This document shows positions 24,664-33,884 of a stretch of DNA of 51,100 nt, one piece after another (the stretch's first letter is position 1; each line of letters starts with the position of its first letter). The stretch spans positions 718,349-769,448 of the forward strand of contig NZ_LT732526.1 in the NCBI RefSeq assembly GCF_900155545.1. The letters run 5' to 3'. The translations under genes and the position numbers were made by a program. Source of the DNA: Clostridium sp. Marseille-P2415 (lineage in GTDB: Bacteria > Bacillota > Clostridia > Lachnospirales > Lachnospiraceae). The notes beneath the pieces were generated by a model. That model was not told the origin of the DNA, did no database searches, and saw nothing but the letters and a program-made list of their open reading frames with translations.

Positions 24664-25989
24664 ATGATTAATCTGATTATTGATGTTTCAAGGTATCTGA
24701 TGATACTGTTGATTGCATTGTACACGTATTTAAATTTCCGCTTTTTTTCATTCCGCGATGAACTTAAGCAGAAGAAGATCTGCGGACGTCAGAATCTGGC
24801 CATGTTCCTCATACATCTTCTGGCTTATTTGATCATCTGGCTGGAGACAGAGGATGAGCGGATGCTGGCCTTTTATCTGGCCCAGGCAGTGTTTTTTTTC
24901 TGCTATTTGTTCCTTTACCGGCTGTTCTACCGCAATGTATCCAGGCTGCTGGTCAACAATATGTGCATGCTCCTTTCCATAGGATTTATTATGCTTACCA
25001 GGCTTTCTTTTGAACGGGCCATGAAGCAGTTTATAATCGTAGCTGCCGCTGCTCTGGTTACATGGGTGATTCCCTTTGTCATTGACCGGGTATGGCAGCT
25101 TAGCAAAATACCCTGGGTATATGGAATCGGAGGGCTGTTCCTTCTCGGAATCGTATGCATAGCCGGAACCAGCAGCTATGGAGCCCAGCTTTCCATTGGT
25201 TTAGGCGGCTATTCCTTTCAGCCATCGGAATTCGTTAAGATCAGCTTTGTTTTTTTTATTGCCACCATGTTTTACCGGTCCACCAGCTTTAAAACGGTGT
25301 TAGCTGTTACCGCAGCCGCGGCACTTCACGTACTCATCCTGGTGTTATCCAAAGATCTTGGAAGTGCCCTTATTTTCTTTGTCACATATACATTTATGCT
25401 GTTTGTGGCTACGGGAAAATGGCTCTATCTCATGGCCGGGGCCGGTGGTGGGACACTTGCAGCCATGCTGGCTTTTCAATTGTTTGGGCACGTACAGACC
25501 AGAGTGGCGGCCTGGTTAAATCCCTGGTCTGATATTGCAGGGAAAGGATACCAGATCACCCAGTCCCTGTTTGCTATTGGAACCGGTGGCTGGTTTGGCA
25601 TGGGACTGTACCGGGGGATGCCAAGAAAGATCCCGGTGGTAGAAAAGGATTTTATCTTTTCCGCGGTATCAGAGGAGCTGGGAGGAATCTTTGCCCTGTG
25701 CTTACTTCTTATCTGCCTGGGCTGCTTTTTGCAGTTCATGATGATCGCAAGCCGGATGCAGGCGGTCTTTTACAAGCTGATTGCATTTGGCTTGGGAACG
25801 ATCTATATCTTTCAGGTTTTTTTGACCGTAGGAGGTGTGACGAAATTCATCCCTTCTACAGGAGTAACACTTCCTCTTGTCAGTTATGGAGGAAGTTCGA
25901 TCTTAAGCACCTTTATCATCTTTGGGATAATCCAGGGACTTTATATACTCAAACGCAATGAAGAGGAAGAAGACGAATATGAAGGCTAA
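24664..25989 (+). CDS. SEDS-family peptidoglycan glycosyltransferase (FtsW/RodA/SpoVE)
   Basis: 441 residues with about ten or more membrane segments. SEDS proteins polymerise lipid II into glycan strands, working with a class B PBP. The conserved stretches are present: GGYSFQPSEFVKISFVFFIA, VLSKDLGSALIFFVTYTFML (carrying the catalytic-site Asp), GKGYQITQSLFAIGTGG, FIFSAVSEELGG and GVTLPLVSYGGSSILSTF. The extra N-terminal 130 residues, with several hydrophobic helices before the SEDS core, are longer than in E. coli RodA. The next gene is a class B PBP overlapping by 11 bases, so the two form a glycosyltransferase/transpeptidase pair. Confidence 0.93.
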   Translation: MINLIIDVSRYLMILLIALYTYLNFRFFSFRDELKQKKICGRQNLAMFLIHLLAYLIIWLETEDERMLAFYLAQAVFFFCYLFLYRLFYRNVSRLLVNNMCMLLSIGFIMLTRLSFERAMKQFIIVAAAALVTWVIPFVIDRVWQLSKIPWVYGIGGLFLLGIVCIAGTSSYGAQLSIGLGGYSFQPSEFVKISFVFFIATMFYRSTSFKTVLAVTAAAALHVLILVLSKDLGSALIFFVTYTFMLFVATGKWLYLMAGAGGGTLAAMLAFQLFGHVQTRVAAWLNPWSDIAGKGYQITQSLFAIGTGGWFGMGLYRGMPRKIPVVEKDFIFSAVSEELGGIFALCLLLICLGCFLQFMMIASRMQAVFYKLIAFGLGTIYIFQVFLTVGGVTKFIPSTGVTLPLVSYGGSSILSTFIIFGIIQGLYILKRNEEEEDEYEG

Positions 25990-27403
25990 TCAGAATCCAA
26001 AAGCAAACCGCCATATCCTGTTGCTTACTTATGGGGTCGTAGTTCTTTTTGTAGGGCTTGCGGCATATTTTGGCTACTTTCTTACGGTAAAAAGTGAAAA
26101 CGTGATCAACAATTCCTATAATGCCAGGCTTGACAGCTTTGCCGACCGCGTGGTGCGGGGAGAAATCCGCAGCAGCGACGGCCGGGTGCTGGCAAGCACA
26201 GAGGTGGACAGGGATGGGAATGAAACCAGGGTTTATCCTTATGATTCGCTGTTTGCACATGTGGTAGGATATTCTACCAACGGCAAGACCGGTCTGGAAG
26301 CTCTTTCCAATTTTTATTTACTTACAAGTCATGTAAATCTTGTGGAGCAGGTAGTAAATGAACTTTCAACCGTAAAGAATCAGGGCGATAATGTAGTATC
26401 CACCCTTGATGTGGACCTTCAGAAGACGGCTTATGACGCCCTGGGAAAACGAAACGGAGCGGTTGTTGTGATGGAGCCGGATACCGGCAAGATCCTTGCC
26501 ATGGTATCGAAACCGGATTACAATCCCAATACTCTGAATGCGGACTGGAACAGCCTTGTGGCTGCGGAAAATACATCGGGGCAGTTATTAAACCGTGCGA
26601 CACAGGGGCTTTATCCTCCGGGTTCGACCTTTAAGATGGTGACAGCTCTGGAATATATGAGAGAGAATCCAGAAAATTACAAAGATTATACGTTTGACTG
26701 CGATGGGGTTTATGAAAATGGGGATTACGCCATCAAATGCTATCACGAGACCGCCCATGGGCACCAGAACCTGGAGCAGGCGTTTGCAAATTCCTGCAAC
26801 GGAGCATTTGCGAATCTTGGCCTGCAGCTGGATTTAAACGGCTTAAAAAATACGGCTGACCAGCTGTTATTTAATTCGGAGCTGGCTCTGCCCATTGCCT
26901 ATAGCAAGAGCTCCTATACGATGGGAGGCGGCGCGGATACCTGGCAGATCCTTCAGACCTCCATCGGTCAGGGGCAGACCCAGATCACTCCTATCCATAA
27001 TGCCATGATCACCGCTGCCATTGCCAATGGCGGAACCCTCATGAAGCCTTACCTCATTGACCATGTGGAAAACGCAGGGGGGGATGTCATTAAGAAATTT
27101 ATGCCTCAATCCAATGGCAATTTGATGACTGCAGCGGAATCTTCTAATTTAACGGAATTTATGCGGGATGTTGTGACGGAAGGAACTGGTTCCGCTTTGA
27201 GGACGGATGCCTATACCGTAGCGGGTAAGACCGGTTCTGCGGAATTTGACAAAAACAAAGAGACCCATGCCTGGTTTGTCGGCTTTGCGCCTGCAGAGCA
27301 GCCCAAGGTAGTGGTCAGCGTGATCGTGGAGGAAGGCGGCTCAGGCGGCCAGGCCGCAGCTCCTGTTGCCAGAGCTGTTTTTGACCGGTATTTTTCCAAA
27401 TGA
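25979..27403 (+). CDS. Class B penicillin-binding protein (PbpA type)
   Basis: 474 residues from ATG 25979 (AGAGGAAG upstream; ATG 25958 lies deeper in the SEDS gene). One N-terminal membrane anchor (about 18-38), a short dimerisation domain beginning RLDSFADRVVRGEIRSSDG, and a transpeptidase domain. The three active-site motifs are seen: SxxK as PPGSTFKMV, SxN as ANSCNGAF, and KTG as AGKTGSAE. There is no glycosyltransferase domain, so it depends on the SEDS partner encoded directly upstream. The length and pairing resemble PbpA-RodA units of Gram-positives. No obvious terminator follows. Confidence 0.93.
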   Translation: MKANQNPKANRHILLLTYGVVVLFVGLAAYFGYFLTVKSENVINNSYNARLDSFADRVVRGEIRSSDGRVLASTEVDRDGNETRVYPYDSLFAHVVGYSTNGKTGLEALSNFYLLTSHVNLVEQVVNELSTVKNQGDNVVSTLDVDLQKTAYDALGKRNGAVVVMEPDTGKILAMVSKPDYNPNTLNADWNSLVAAENTSGQLLNRATQGLYPPGSTFKMVTALEYMRENPENYKDYTFDCDGVYENGDYAIKCYHETAHGHQNLEQAFANSCNGAFANLGLQLDLNGLKNTADQLLFNSELALPIAYSKSSYTMGGGADTWQILQTSIGQGQTQITPIHNAMITAAIANGGTLMKPYLIDHVENAGGDVIKKFMPQSNGNLMTAAESSNLTEFMRDVVTEGTGSALRTDAYTVAGKTGSAEFDKNKETHAWFVGFAPAEQPKVVVSVIVEEGGSGGQAAAPVARAVFDRYFSK

Positions 27404-27439
27404 TAAAAAAACAGGATATTTGCTTTCATCATTACGCTC

Positions 27440-27468
27440 TTGCATATGTACCTAAAAAGAGGTATACT
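27440..27468 (+). promoter_or_regulatory. Sigma-A promoter of the Nudix gene
   Basis: TTGCAT (27440-27445), a 17-bp spacer, TATACT (27463-27468). Confidence 0.6.
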
Positions 27469-27541
27469 AGAGCCAGTCTGTGAGACACACCAAAACCGGA
27501 ATTCCCGATGGAAGGAACGGTTTCACTCTGGAGGATTTGCA

Positions 27542-27994
27542 ATGATAGAAGCAACGAGTTGTGGCGGTGTGGTTATTTTTCGAGGTAAAATTCTGGTTTT
27601 ATATAAGAATTACAAAAACAAGTATGAAGGTTGGGTTTTGCCAAAGGGAACAGTAGAAGCGGGTGAAGAGTATAAAGAGACAGCGCTCCGGGAAGTTAAG
27701 GAAGAGACAGGGGTCAGTGCGTCCATTATCAAGTACATTGGTAAGAGCCAGTACTCTTTTAATACGCCCCAGGATATGGTGGAAAAGGATGTACACTGGT
27801 ATCTAATGATGGCCGACAGCTATTACAGTAAACCACAACGGGAAGAATATTTTATTGATTCGGGATATTATAAGTTTCATGAAGCATATCATCTTCTGAA
27901 GTTTTCCAATGAAAAGCAGATATTAGAAAAAGCATATAATGAATATCTGGACTTGAAGAAGAGCAATTTATGGGGCAATAAGAAGTATTTCTGA
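27542..27994 (+). CDS. Nudix hydrolase
   Basis: 150 residues from ATG 27542, behind TGGAGG. Nudix enzymes hydrolyse nucleoside diphosphates linked to another group. The Nudix box GX5EX7REXXEEXG is complete (GTVEAGEEYKETALREVKEETGV, with only the usual freedom), so the Mg2+-binding Glu residues are present. The text after the box (a tyrosine-rich C-terminus, YYKFHEAYHLLKF) recalls diadenosine-polyphosphate hydrolase-like members, but the substrate cannot be assigned. Confidence 0.87.
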   Translation: MIEATSCGGVVIFRGKILVLYKNYKNKYEGWVLPKGTVEAGEEYKETALREVKEETGVSASIIKYIGKSQYSFNTPQDMVEKDVHWYLMMADSYYSKPQREEYFIDSGYYKFHEAYHLLKFSNEKQILEKAYNEYLDLKKSNLWGNKKYF

Positions 27995-28033
27995 AAGGGA
28001 GGCCTGGGAGATATGCCCCGGTCATTTGAGCAG

Positions 28034-28079
28034 AAGAGCCGGAAAAGTAACGGTAGGATAACTTTCCCGGCTCTTTTCG
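28034..28079 (+). terminator. Intrinsic terminator
   Basis: A 15-bp stem with one mismatch (28034-28048 with 28061-28075) and a short T-tract, 39 bases after the Nudix stop. Confidence 0.7.
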
Positions 28080-28174
28080 CATATGCTGTGGAAGGAATAT
28101 TTTTGTTCCTTTTTCCTACATAGTTTTATGTCATTTGAGGAAAATTATATCTTAAAACTTCATGAATATGCTAT

Positions 28175-28200
28175 GAATTACCGGTAATTCAGGTTATAAT
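28175..28200 (+). promoter_or_regulatory. Perfect 16-bp palindrome beside the macro-gene -10 box
   Basis: GAATTACCGGTAATTC (28175-28190) is a perfect palindrome, ending four bases before a TATAAT (28195-28200). The expected -35 region (28172-28177, TATGAA) overlaps its left edge. This geometry suits a repressor operator. Confidence 0.5.
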
Positions 28201-28240
28201 AAATCTGGAAATCGGATCAGAAATACTGGAGGGGATAATT

Positions 28241-28738
28241 ATGCTAAAATATTGCAGCGGAGATATTTTTACTTCTGATGCGGATATCATCTGTCATCAG
28301 GTAAACTGTCAGGGTGTCTTTGGACGTGGGATGGCCGGACAGATTAAGAAGATGTTTCCGGAGGTGGAAAAGACCTATAAGATCATAACAAAACAGTGGC
28401 AGGAGCAGTCCGGTGGGAAGACGTCGGAATTATTGGGGCGTGTTTCTGCCCAACCGGTGCAAAAAGACGGCCGATGGTTTTTGATTGCAAATCTGTATGG
28501 ACAGGATGATTATGGAAAAAATGGCGTCTATACCGATTATAAGGCCCTGGAACAGGCCGTTCAGGAGATCCGTGATTTTGTTGATGTGCGGAATAAGCAG
28601 GAACAGGTAGCTTTTCCATATGATATCGGATGCGGCAGGGCCGGAGGGGATTGGGAAACCGTAAAGGCGATCATAGAGAGAGTTTTTGAAGGCTACGAAG
28701 GAGAAGTTCAGATTTGGAAGGATGATGCCGGGAAGTAA
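28241..28738 (+). CDS. Macro-domain protein
   Basis: 165 residues starting MLKYCSGDIFTSDADIICHQVN. Macro domains bind ADP-ribose and related nucleotides, and some remove ADP-ribose from proteins or DNA. The nucleotide-binding loops are GDIFTSDADIICHQVNCQG and the Gly-rich VFGRGMAGQIKKMFPE, then FPYDIGCGRAGGDWETV with the phosphate-binding GCGRAGG. The overall form resembles single-domain members related to the ALC1-like/TARG1 and DarG groups. No DarT-like toxin gene is adjacent, so an antitoxin role is not supported here. The promoter carries a palindrome. Confidence 0.88.
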   Translation: MLKYCSGDIFTSDADIICHQVNCQGVFGRGMAGQIKKMFPEVEKTYKIITKQWQEQSGGKTSELLGRVSAQPVQKDGRWFLIANLYGQDDYGKNGVYTDYKALEQAVQEIRDFVDVRNKQEQVAFPYDIGCGRAGGDWETVKAIIERVFEGYEGEVQIWKDDAGK

Positions 28739-28807
28739 GGCATGAATTGGAAATTGGACGATTGATCCGTATCATGATACAGCACAATTTATCCGGGAGG
28801 AATGAAT

Positions 28808-29041
28808 ATGGCAAAAGTAAGCACTTTAAGCCGCAGCATCAATGCGTTTTATGTGGAATGGAGCGCTCTCAATCATTATTTATCATCCTATGAATGCGAG
28901 CGGAATGGAGTTTCCTATATCGGCTTTGCGGACCCGCGCGTCCAAAAGCTGTGGAAGAGTCTGTCTACCCAGGAGCGGCGGGAGATTATGAAGCGTTTAG
29001 GTGCGAAAAATGAAACAGAATTGCAGAATTATTTTACCTGA
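28808..29041 (+). CDS. Conserved-looking small protein, unknown
   Basis: 77 residues from ATG 28808 (GGGAGG at 7-8 base spacing; ATG 28802 is too close to the ribosome site). It is soluble, with a mixed sequence (MAKVSTLSRSINAFYVEW, later GFADPRVQKLWKSLSTQERR) and a C-terminal helix. The gene lies 33 bases before the exonuclease gene and is probably cotranscribed with it. No family recognised. Confidence 0.65.
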   Translation: MAKVSTLSRSINAFYVEWSALNHYLSSYECERNGVSYIGFADPRVQKLWKSLSTQERREIMKRLGAKNETELQNYFT

Positions 29042-29074
29042 TTCTGCAGAGGATTCGGAAAGAGTGGAGAATAC

Positions 29075-30151
29075 ATGTCTGAAAGAAAGTTTGTAGTTAT
29101 TGATGGCTCTTCCATGCTGTCAACCTGTTATTATGCGGTTTTGCCCAGAGAAATCATGTTTGCAAAGACAGAGGAGGAAAAACAGAAGCACTATGATAAA
29201 ATCCTTCATGCAAAAGACGGTACCTACACCAATGCCATATTCGGTATGCTTAAAATGGTGGTTTCTCTGATGAAGAAGCAGCAGCCGGATCACATTGCCT
29301 TTGTGTTTGATAAAACCAGAGATACCTTCCGAAGAGAATTGTATGCGGATTACAAAGGAACCCGCGGAGTAACGCCGGAGCCGCTTATCAGTCAGTTTAT
29401 ATTGATGGAAGAGATCCTTAAGGAGGCAGGGTTTCAAGTGCTCTTAAGTGAACAGTATGAAGCTGATGACTATGCCGGAAGTCTGGTTATGAGGTTTCGG
29501 AAAGAGATTCCCATGATTCTGCTGACAAAGGACCATGACTATCTCCAGCTGGTAAACGATGAATACAATGTCCGGGCCTGGATGATTCAGACCCGGCAGG
29601 AAAAAGCGGACGAACTCTATAAGAAGTATTACTCTTTTTACGGTTTTAAAAAGGAGGACATCAATCTTCCGGAAAAGGTATTTGAATATACTTCGGATAC
29701 AGTGCTGTATGAGGAAGGCGTCAGGCCGGAGCAGATTGCAGATTTAAAGGGAATTCAGGGCGATCCTTCGGATAATATACCCGGAGTAAAGGGCGTGAGC
29801 AGTGCGGCGCCTCCTCTTCTTCGGGAATATGGTACAGTGGAAGAGATATACCGTTCCATTCACGAAGCAGAAGCCGATAAGAAGGCCTTAAAGGAGCTGC
29901 AGGATTTCTGGAAAAACGAGTTGGGGATCAGCCGTTCGCCCTATAAGGCATTGACAAAAACCAGTGAAGAGGAATTGTGCGGAGAAAAAGCAGCCATGCT
30001 TTCTAAGAATCTGGCGACTATGAAAACCGATATCCCCATTGATATGAAACTGGATGATTTTTCAGCAGAAACCTATAAAGAAGAAAAGGTAAGGGAATGG
30101 CTGAATAAACTGGATATAAAGGAAGCCTCCATTTTTGGCTCTGGAAAATAG
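29075..30151 (+). CDS. Stand-alone 5'-3' exonuclease (Pol I N-domain / FEN type)
   Basis: 358 residues. The family removes 5' flaps and RNA primers with two metal ions held by Asp residues. The sequence shows them: VVIDGSSML at the start, HIAFVFDKTRDTFRRELYADYKG, SEQYEADDYAGSLV and ILLTKDHDYLQLV. The helix-3-turn-helix that holds DNA is KGIQGDPSDNIPGVKG, but the next stretch is VSSAAPPLL where most members have IGEKTALKL, so the second half of this motif is atypical. At 358 residues it is longer than the roughly 290-residue norm; the extra part is a linker around 205-225. There is no polymerase domain. Confidence 0.85.
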   Translation: MSERKFVVIDGSSMLSTCYYAVLPREIMFAKTEEEKQKHYDKILHAKDGTYTNAIFGMLKMVVSLMKKQQPDHIAFVFDKTRDTFRRELYADYKGTRGVTPEPLISQFILMEEILKEAGFQVLLSEQYEADDYAGSLVMRFRKEIPMILLTKDHDYLQLVNDEYNVRAWMIQTRQEKADELYKKYYSFYGFKKEDINLPEKVFEYTSDTVLYEEGVRPEQIADLKGIQGDPSDNIPGVKGVSSAAPPLLREYGTVEEIYRSIHEAEADKKALKELQDFWKNELGISRSPYKALTKTSEEELCGEKAAMLSKNLATMKTDIPIDMKLDDFSAETYKEEKVREWLNKLDIKEASIFGSGK

Positions 30152-30189
30152 CAGGAGTATTTATGAAAAGTATTTTTTCCTGGTGTTTG

Positions 30190-30220
30190 GGGACACTCAT
30201 ACAGAGTGTCCCTGACTTTT
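30190..30220 (+). terminator. Hairpin downstream of the exonuclease gene
   Basis: Perfect stem GGGACACTC (30190-30198) with GAGTGTCCC (30204-30212) followed by TGACTTTT. Only 20 bases separate it from the M32 gene, so it may terminate or attenuate. Confidence 0.6.
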
Positions 30221-30239
30221 GATAAAGGAGAAACAGATT

Positions 30240-31736
30240 ATGAGTAAGTCTTACGAAACACTATCAGCTTTACTGGAAAAGACCATGGCGCTTCATACAT
30301 CCCTCATTCTTTTTGAATGGGACAATGAAACTCTTGCGCCGGAAGATGCCGGTTCTTATACTTCAAGGGTGATCGGCATTTTGTCAGAGGAATATTACAG
30401 TGCTATGACAGGAGATGAAATGGGAGAGGCCGTTGCCGCCTGTGAGAGGGATAAGAGTCTGTCAGCCGTGGAACAGGCCGTTGTCCGGGAAGCAAAGGAA
30501 GCAAGAGAAGAACTGGTGTGCATCCCGGCAAAGGAATACCGGGAAAACGCCCAGCTGATAGCTGAATCCGCCAGAATCTGGACTAAGGCAAGAAAGGATG
30601 GGGATTTTGATGAGTTTATTCCTACCCTTGAAAAAGTGGTCGATTTTAAGAAAAAGTTTGCTTCTTACCGCAGGAAAGAAGGGCAGAAGCTTTATGATAT
30701 TATGCTGGATGAGAATGAAAAGAGTTTTAATACAGAACTTTTGGATGAGTTTTTCAACCAGCTTAAAGAAGAAATCGTACCGCTGTTAAGAGAAATCACG
30801 GACCGCGGAAAAGAAATTGATAATTCCTTCTTAAGAGGCGGTTACCCGGAAGAAAAGCAGAGGGAATTAGCAAGGTATTTAGCCGAATATATAGGCTTTG
30901 ACTTCAAGAAAGGCGTGTTATCGGAAAGTGCCCATCCTTTTACCACCAATCTTCATAATCACGATGTCAGGATCACCACCAGCTATCGTGAGAGAATGGA
31001 CGCCTCCATATTCTCGGTTATCCATGAGGCAGGCCATGGCGTCTATGAATTGGGTATTGCAGACGATATTACCCAGACACCGGTCGGACAGGGAGCATCT
31101 ATGGGGATGCACGAGTCCCAGTCCCGTTTTTTTGAAAATATCATTGGCCGCAGCCCGGCTTTCTGGGTACCTCTCTATGAAAAACTGCAGGAGATATTTC
31201 CGGAAAAGCTTGGGGAGATTTCCAGAGAACAGTTTGTGGAGGCGGTCAATAAGGTAGAGCCCAGCCTGATAAGAACAGAGGCCGATGAACTCACCTACAG
31301 CCTTCATATTCTGATCCGCTATGAGATGGAGAAGCTGATTGTGGAGGAAGAAACGGACTTAAAGAAGCTTCCTGAAATCTGGGCGGATAAATACGAAGAA
31401 TATTTGGGAGTACGTCCGGAAAACCCTGCGGAAGGTGTGCTTCAGGACATCCACTGGTCTCAGGGGCTATTCGGATATTTTCCATCCTATGCGCTGGGGA
31501 ATGCTTTCGGAGCGCAGCTTTATTACCACATGAAGAAGGAAATGGATATCGAAGATCTTCTTAAAAACGGAAAAATTGAAGTGATAAGAGAGTTTTTACG
31601 GGAAAATGTCCACAAATTCGGAAAGCTGAAAACCAGCCGCCAGATATTAAAGGATGTTACCGGCGAGGACTTTACTCCGGATTATTTCATCCAATATCTG
31701 ACGGAAAAGTACCGCAAGCTTTATGAACTGTCATAA
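30240..31736 (+). CDS. M32 family metallocarboxypeptidase
   Basis: 498 residues from ATG 30240, behind AAAGGAG. M32 enzymes (Taq/Pfu carboxypeptidase) remove C-terminal residues in the cytoplasm with a metal ion. The zinc motif HEAGH is at 262-266. The family motifs HPFT, DVRITTSY, MHESQSRFFEN and IRTEADELTY appear in the right order. Length and all-helical style are normal. It has no visible export signal. It probably helps to recycle peptides; no special context is seen. Confidence 0.93.
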   Translation: MSKSYETLSALLEKTMALHTSLILFEWDNETLAPEDAGSYTSRVIGILSEEYYSAMTGDEMGEAVAACERDKSLSAVEQAVVREAKEAREELVCIPAKEYRENAQLIAESARIWTKARKDGDFDEFIPTLEKVVDFKKKFASYRRKEGQKLYDIMLDENEKSFNTELLDEFFNQLKEEIVPLLREITDRGKEIDNSFLRGGYPEEKQRELARYLAEYIGFDFKKGVLSESAHPFTTNLHNHDVRITTSYRERMDASIFSVIHEAGHGVYELGIADDITQTPVGQGASMGMHESQSRFFENIIGRSPAFWVPLYEKLQEIFPEKLGEISREQFVEAVNKVEPSLIRTEADELTYSLHILIRYEMEKLIVEEETDLKKLPEIWADKYEEYLGVRPENPAEGVLQDIHWSQGLFGYFPSYALGNAFGAQLYYHMKKEMDIEDLLKNGKIEVIREFLRENVHKFGKLKTSRQILKDVTGEDFTPDYFIQYLTEKYRKLYELS

Positions 31737-31773
31737 AGTGCAGACGGAACATCCCCTGAAATATGGAAAATAA

Positions 31774-31802
31774 TTGACAGAGAAGTCCGTCAGGGCTAAA
31801 AT
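31774..31802 (+). promoter_or_regulatory. Sigma-A promoter of cysK
   Basis: Consensus TTGACA (31774-31779), a 17-bp spacer, TAAAAT (31797-31802), 50 bases before the start codon. No riboswitch or T-box is visible in the short leader. Confidence 0.75.
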
Positions 31803-31851
31803 CAAAAAAGGTATCTGTTTCAGAACAAATGTATCAGAAAAGAGGATGAAT

Positions 31852-32781
31852 ATGGAGAATATCAGAAAAAGCGCACTGGAACTGATTGGCAATACCCCGC
31901 TGGTGGAGTTGCGCAAATACGGGAAGAAGCATCAGGTATCTGCTGCGATTATCGCAAAGCTGGAATATTTTAATCCGGCGGGAAGTGTAAAAGACAGGGC
32001 GGCACTTTATATGATTCAGGATGCTGAAAAAGACGGCACTTTAAAGCCTGGCGCCACCATAATAGAGCCGACCTCAGGGAATACCGGTATCGGCATTGCC
32101 AGCATTGCAGCCATGAAGGGATATCGTGCGATCCTTACCATGCCGGAGACCATGAGCGTGGAAAGACGGAATCTTTTAAAAGCATATGGAGCAGAGATCG
32201 TGCTGACGGAAGGAACCAAAGGCATGAAAGGTGCCATTGCAAAGGCAGAAGAACTCCAAAAAGAAATTTCCGGTTCCATTATTTTAGGCCAGTTTGATAA
32301 TCCTTCTAATTCCCAGGCCCACCGTGAAACGACCGGGCCGGAAATCTGGAGAGACACAGATGGCAATATTGATGTTTTCATAGCCGGTATCGGAACCGGC
32401 GGAACCATTACCGGAGCAGGAGAATATTTAAAGGAGAAAAATCCTGATATAAAAGTGATAGCAGTGGAACCGGCAGGTTCTCCGATTCTTTCCGGAGGAA
32501 AGCCCGGACCTCATGGGATCCAGGGTATCGGAGCCGGGTTTGTTCCTTCTATTCTTAATACGGATATTTACGATGAGATAATTGCAGTAGAAAATGGGGC
32601 TGCCTATGAAACTGGAAAGGAAATTGCCCAGGAAGAGGGAATTTTGGTAGGAATCTCGTCGTCTGCCGCTGTCTGGGCAGCTAAGGAAGTTGCAAAGAGA
32701 GCGGAATATGCAGGAAAAAGGATTGTCGTACTGCTTCCTGATACAGGGGACCGGTATTTATCCACTCCACTGTTTTCTTAA
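31852..32781 (+). CDS. cysK: Cysteine synthase A (O-acetylserine sulfhydrylase)
   Basis: 309 residues. A PLP enzyme that makes cysteine from O-acetylserine and sulfide. The cofactor Lys is in [14 protein letters not shown] (Lys47). The substrate loop is [11 protein letters not shown], the PLP phosphate loop is [12 protein letters not shown], and the C-terminal Ser loop is [11 protein letters not shown], all normal for CysK. ATG 31852 is chosen because AAAAGAGG leaves only one base before the alternative ATG at 31846. Cystathionine beta-synthase relatives share this fold, but length and motifs favour CysK. Confidence 0.94.
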   Translation: MENIRKSALELIGNTPLVELRKYGKKHQVSAAIIAKLEYFNPAGSVKDRAALYMIQDAEKDGTLKPGATIIEPTSGNTGIGIASIAAMKGYRAILTMPETMSVERRNLLKAYGAEIVLTEGTKGMKGAIAKAEELQKEISGSIILGQFDNPSNSQAHRETTGPEIWRDTDGNIDVFIAGIGTGGTITGAGEYLKEKNPDIKVIAVEPAGSPILSGGKPGPHGIQGIGAGFVPSILNTDIYDEIIAVENGAAYETGKEIAQEEGILVGISSSAAVWAAKEVAKRAEYAGKRIVVLLPDTGDRYLSTPLFS

Positions 32782-32801
32782 TGATATCATCACCCGTATG
32801 C

Positions 32802-32843
32802 AAAAGCCAGAGGTGCAGAAAAAAGCGGCACTCTGGCTTTTTT
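32802..32843 (+). terminator. Bidirectional terminator between cysK and the YihY-like gene
   Basis: AAAAGCCAGAG.TGC pairs with GCACTCTGGCTTTT with one bulged base. Ts follow on the plus strand and the As on the left give Ts on the minus strand, so it can serve both convergent genes. Confidence 0.85.
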
Positions 32844-33678
32844 ATACGTGTACATGATTATTCCCCTCTCCTGAATAGTGATCGTTGATTTCGGCTCCTA
32901 AAAAGAGGATGCAGATACAGGTATACAGCCAGAGCATTAACAGCACAATGGCTGTAAGGCTCCCATACATTACCGAAAAATTGCTGAAATTAGTGAAATA
33001 AATGGAAAAAGCAAAGGAAAAGCCAATCCAGCCCAATGTTGAAAAAACGGCACCTGGCAGCTGCTTTAGAAATTGCTGCTTCTTTTCCGGCACATAGGTA
33101 TAGAGGACAGCAAAGCAAAACGTCAATATGAAAATGAGCATGGTGCGAAATGTTAGAACATGCTGGGTGATCCCGGCCAGAACCGGAAAATTATGGTTTA
33201 AAAAGCTTTGAATGGAACTGCCCAGGACCAGCAATACCAGCGTCAGTATGCAGATAACCATAAACACGATGGTGTAGCCGGCACATATAATGCGTGTCAT
33301 AAAATAATTACGCTTTTTCTCCTGGCCGTATACCCGGTTTAACCCCCGCTCAATGCTCAGCATACCGCGGGATGCAGACCAGACTGCGGCGGCTGCGCTT
33401 ATGGAAAGAACGGCTGCCGGTGTATTGTTATAGAGGTCGTCAATGACCGTTACGATGATGCTGTTTATCTCCAAGGTACTGGGGATTACTGTGGTCATAA
33501 GCTGAAGCAGGTTGGCTTTTGTAATGGCCGGTACGAACTGGATTAAGGCAAGTAAAACCATGATAAACGGGAAGGCCGCAATAATGATGAAAAATGTGGC
33601 CTGTGCTGCATATACGGTCATTTCATCCCTGGTATATTTGCTGTATATTTGCCTGCAGCGCAATAGCAATCGAATCAT
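32842..33678 (-). CDS. YihY/BrkB-family membrane protein
   Basis: 278 residues with six hydrophobic segments. The family pattern is clear: the amphipathic start followed by DEMTVYAAQATFFIIIAAFPF, the ISAAAAVWSASRGMLSIERGLNRVYG stretch and FSNFSVMYGSLTAIVLLMLWLY near the end. The family was once called ribonuclease BN by mistake and is now described only as a widely conserved inner-membrane protein of unknown function. The gene is monocistronic and convergent with cysK. AAGGGGATATT precedes the start. Confidence 0.9.
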   Translation of the reverse strand: MIRLLLRCRQIYSKYTRDEMTVYAAQATFFIIIAAFPFIMVLLALIQFVPAITKANLLQLMTTVIPSTLEINSIIVTVIDDLYNNTPAAVLSISAAAAVWSASRGMLSIERGLNRVYGQEKKRNYFMTRIICAGYTIVFMVICILTLVLLVLGSSIQSFLNHNFPVLAGITQHVLTFRTMLIFILTFCFAVLYTYVPEKKQQFLKQLPGAVFSTLGWIGFSFAFSIYFTNFSNFSVMYGSLTAIVLLMLWLYTCICILFLGAEINDHYSGEGNNHVHV

Positions 33679-33784
33679 AATATCCCCTTTTCCTTCTTCT
33701 TATCATTAGCATATTATCATGGGACAGAAAAAATATCAAGGGATTCCCCATATGATTGCGTCAGGAATGAACCAATGGATAGAA

Positions 33785-33813
33785 TTGACAAATCTTTATA
33801 TAAAACTTAAAAT
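33785..33813 (+). promoter_or_regulatory. Sigma-A promoter of the radical SAM gene
   Basis: TTGACA (33785-33790), a 17-bp spacer, TAAAAT (33808-33813). Confidence 0.75.
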
Positions 33814-33884
33814 AAATGAAATGAATTTTAATGAATATATCAAAAGATCATTTTAATGCACGGTGAGGAAAGGAATTGAAAAGC

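Noticed and set aside
28241-28738. Macro-domain gene as part of a DarTG-type toxin-antitoxin pair
   Set aside because: No DarT-like ADP-ribosyltransferase gene lies on either side.
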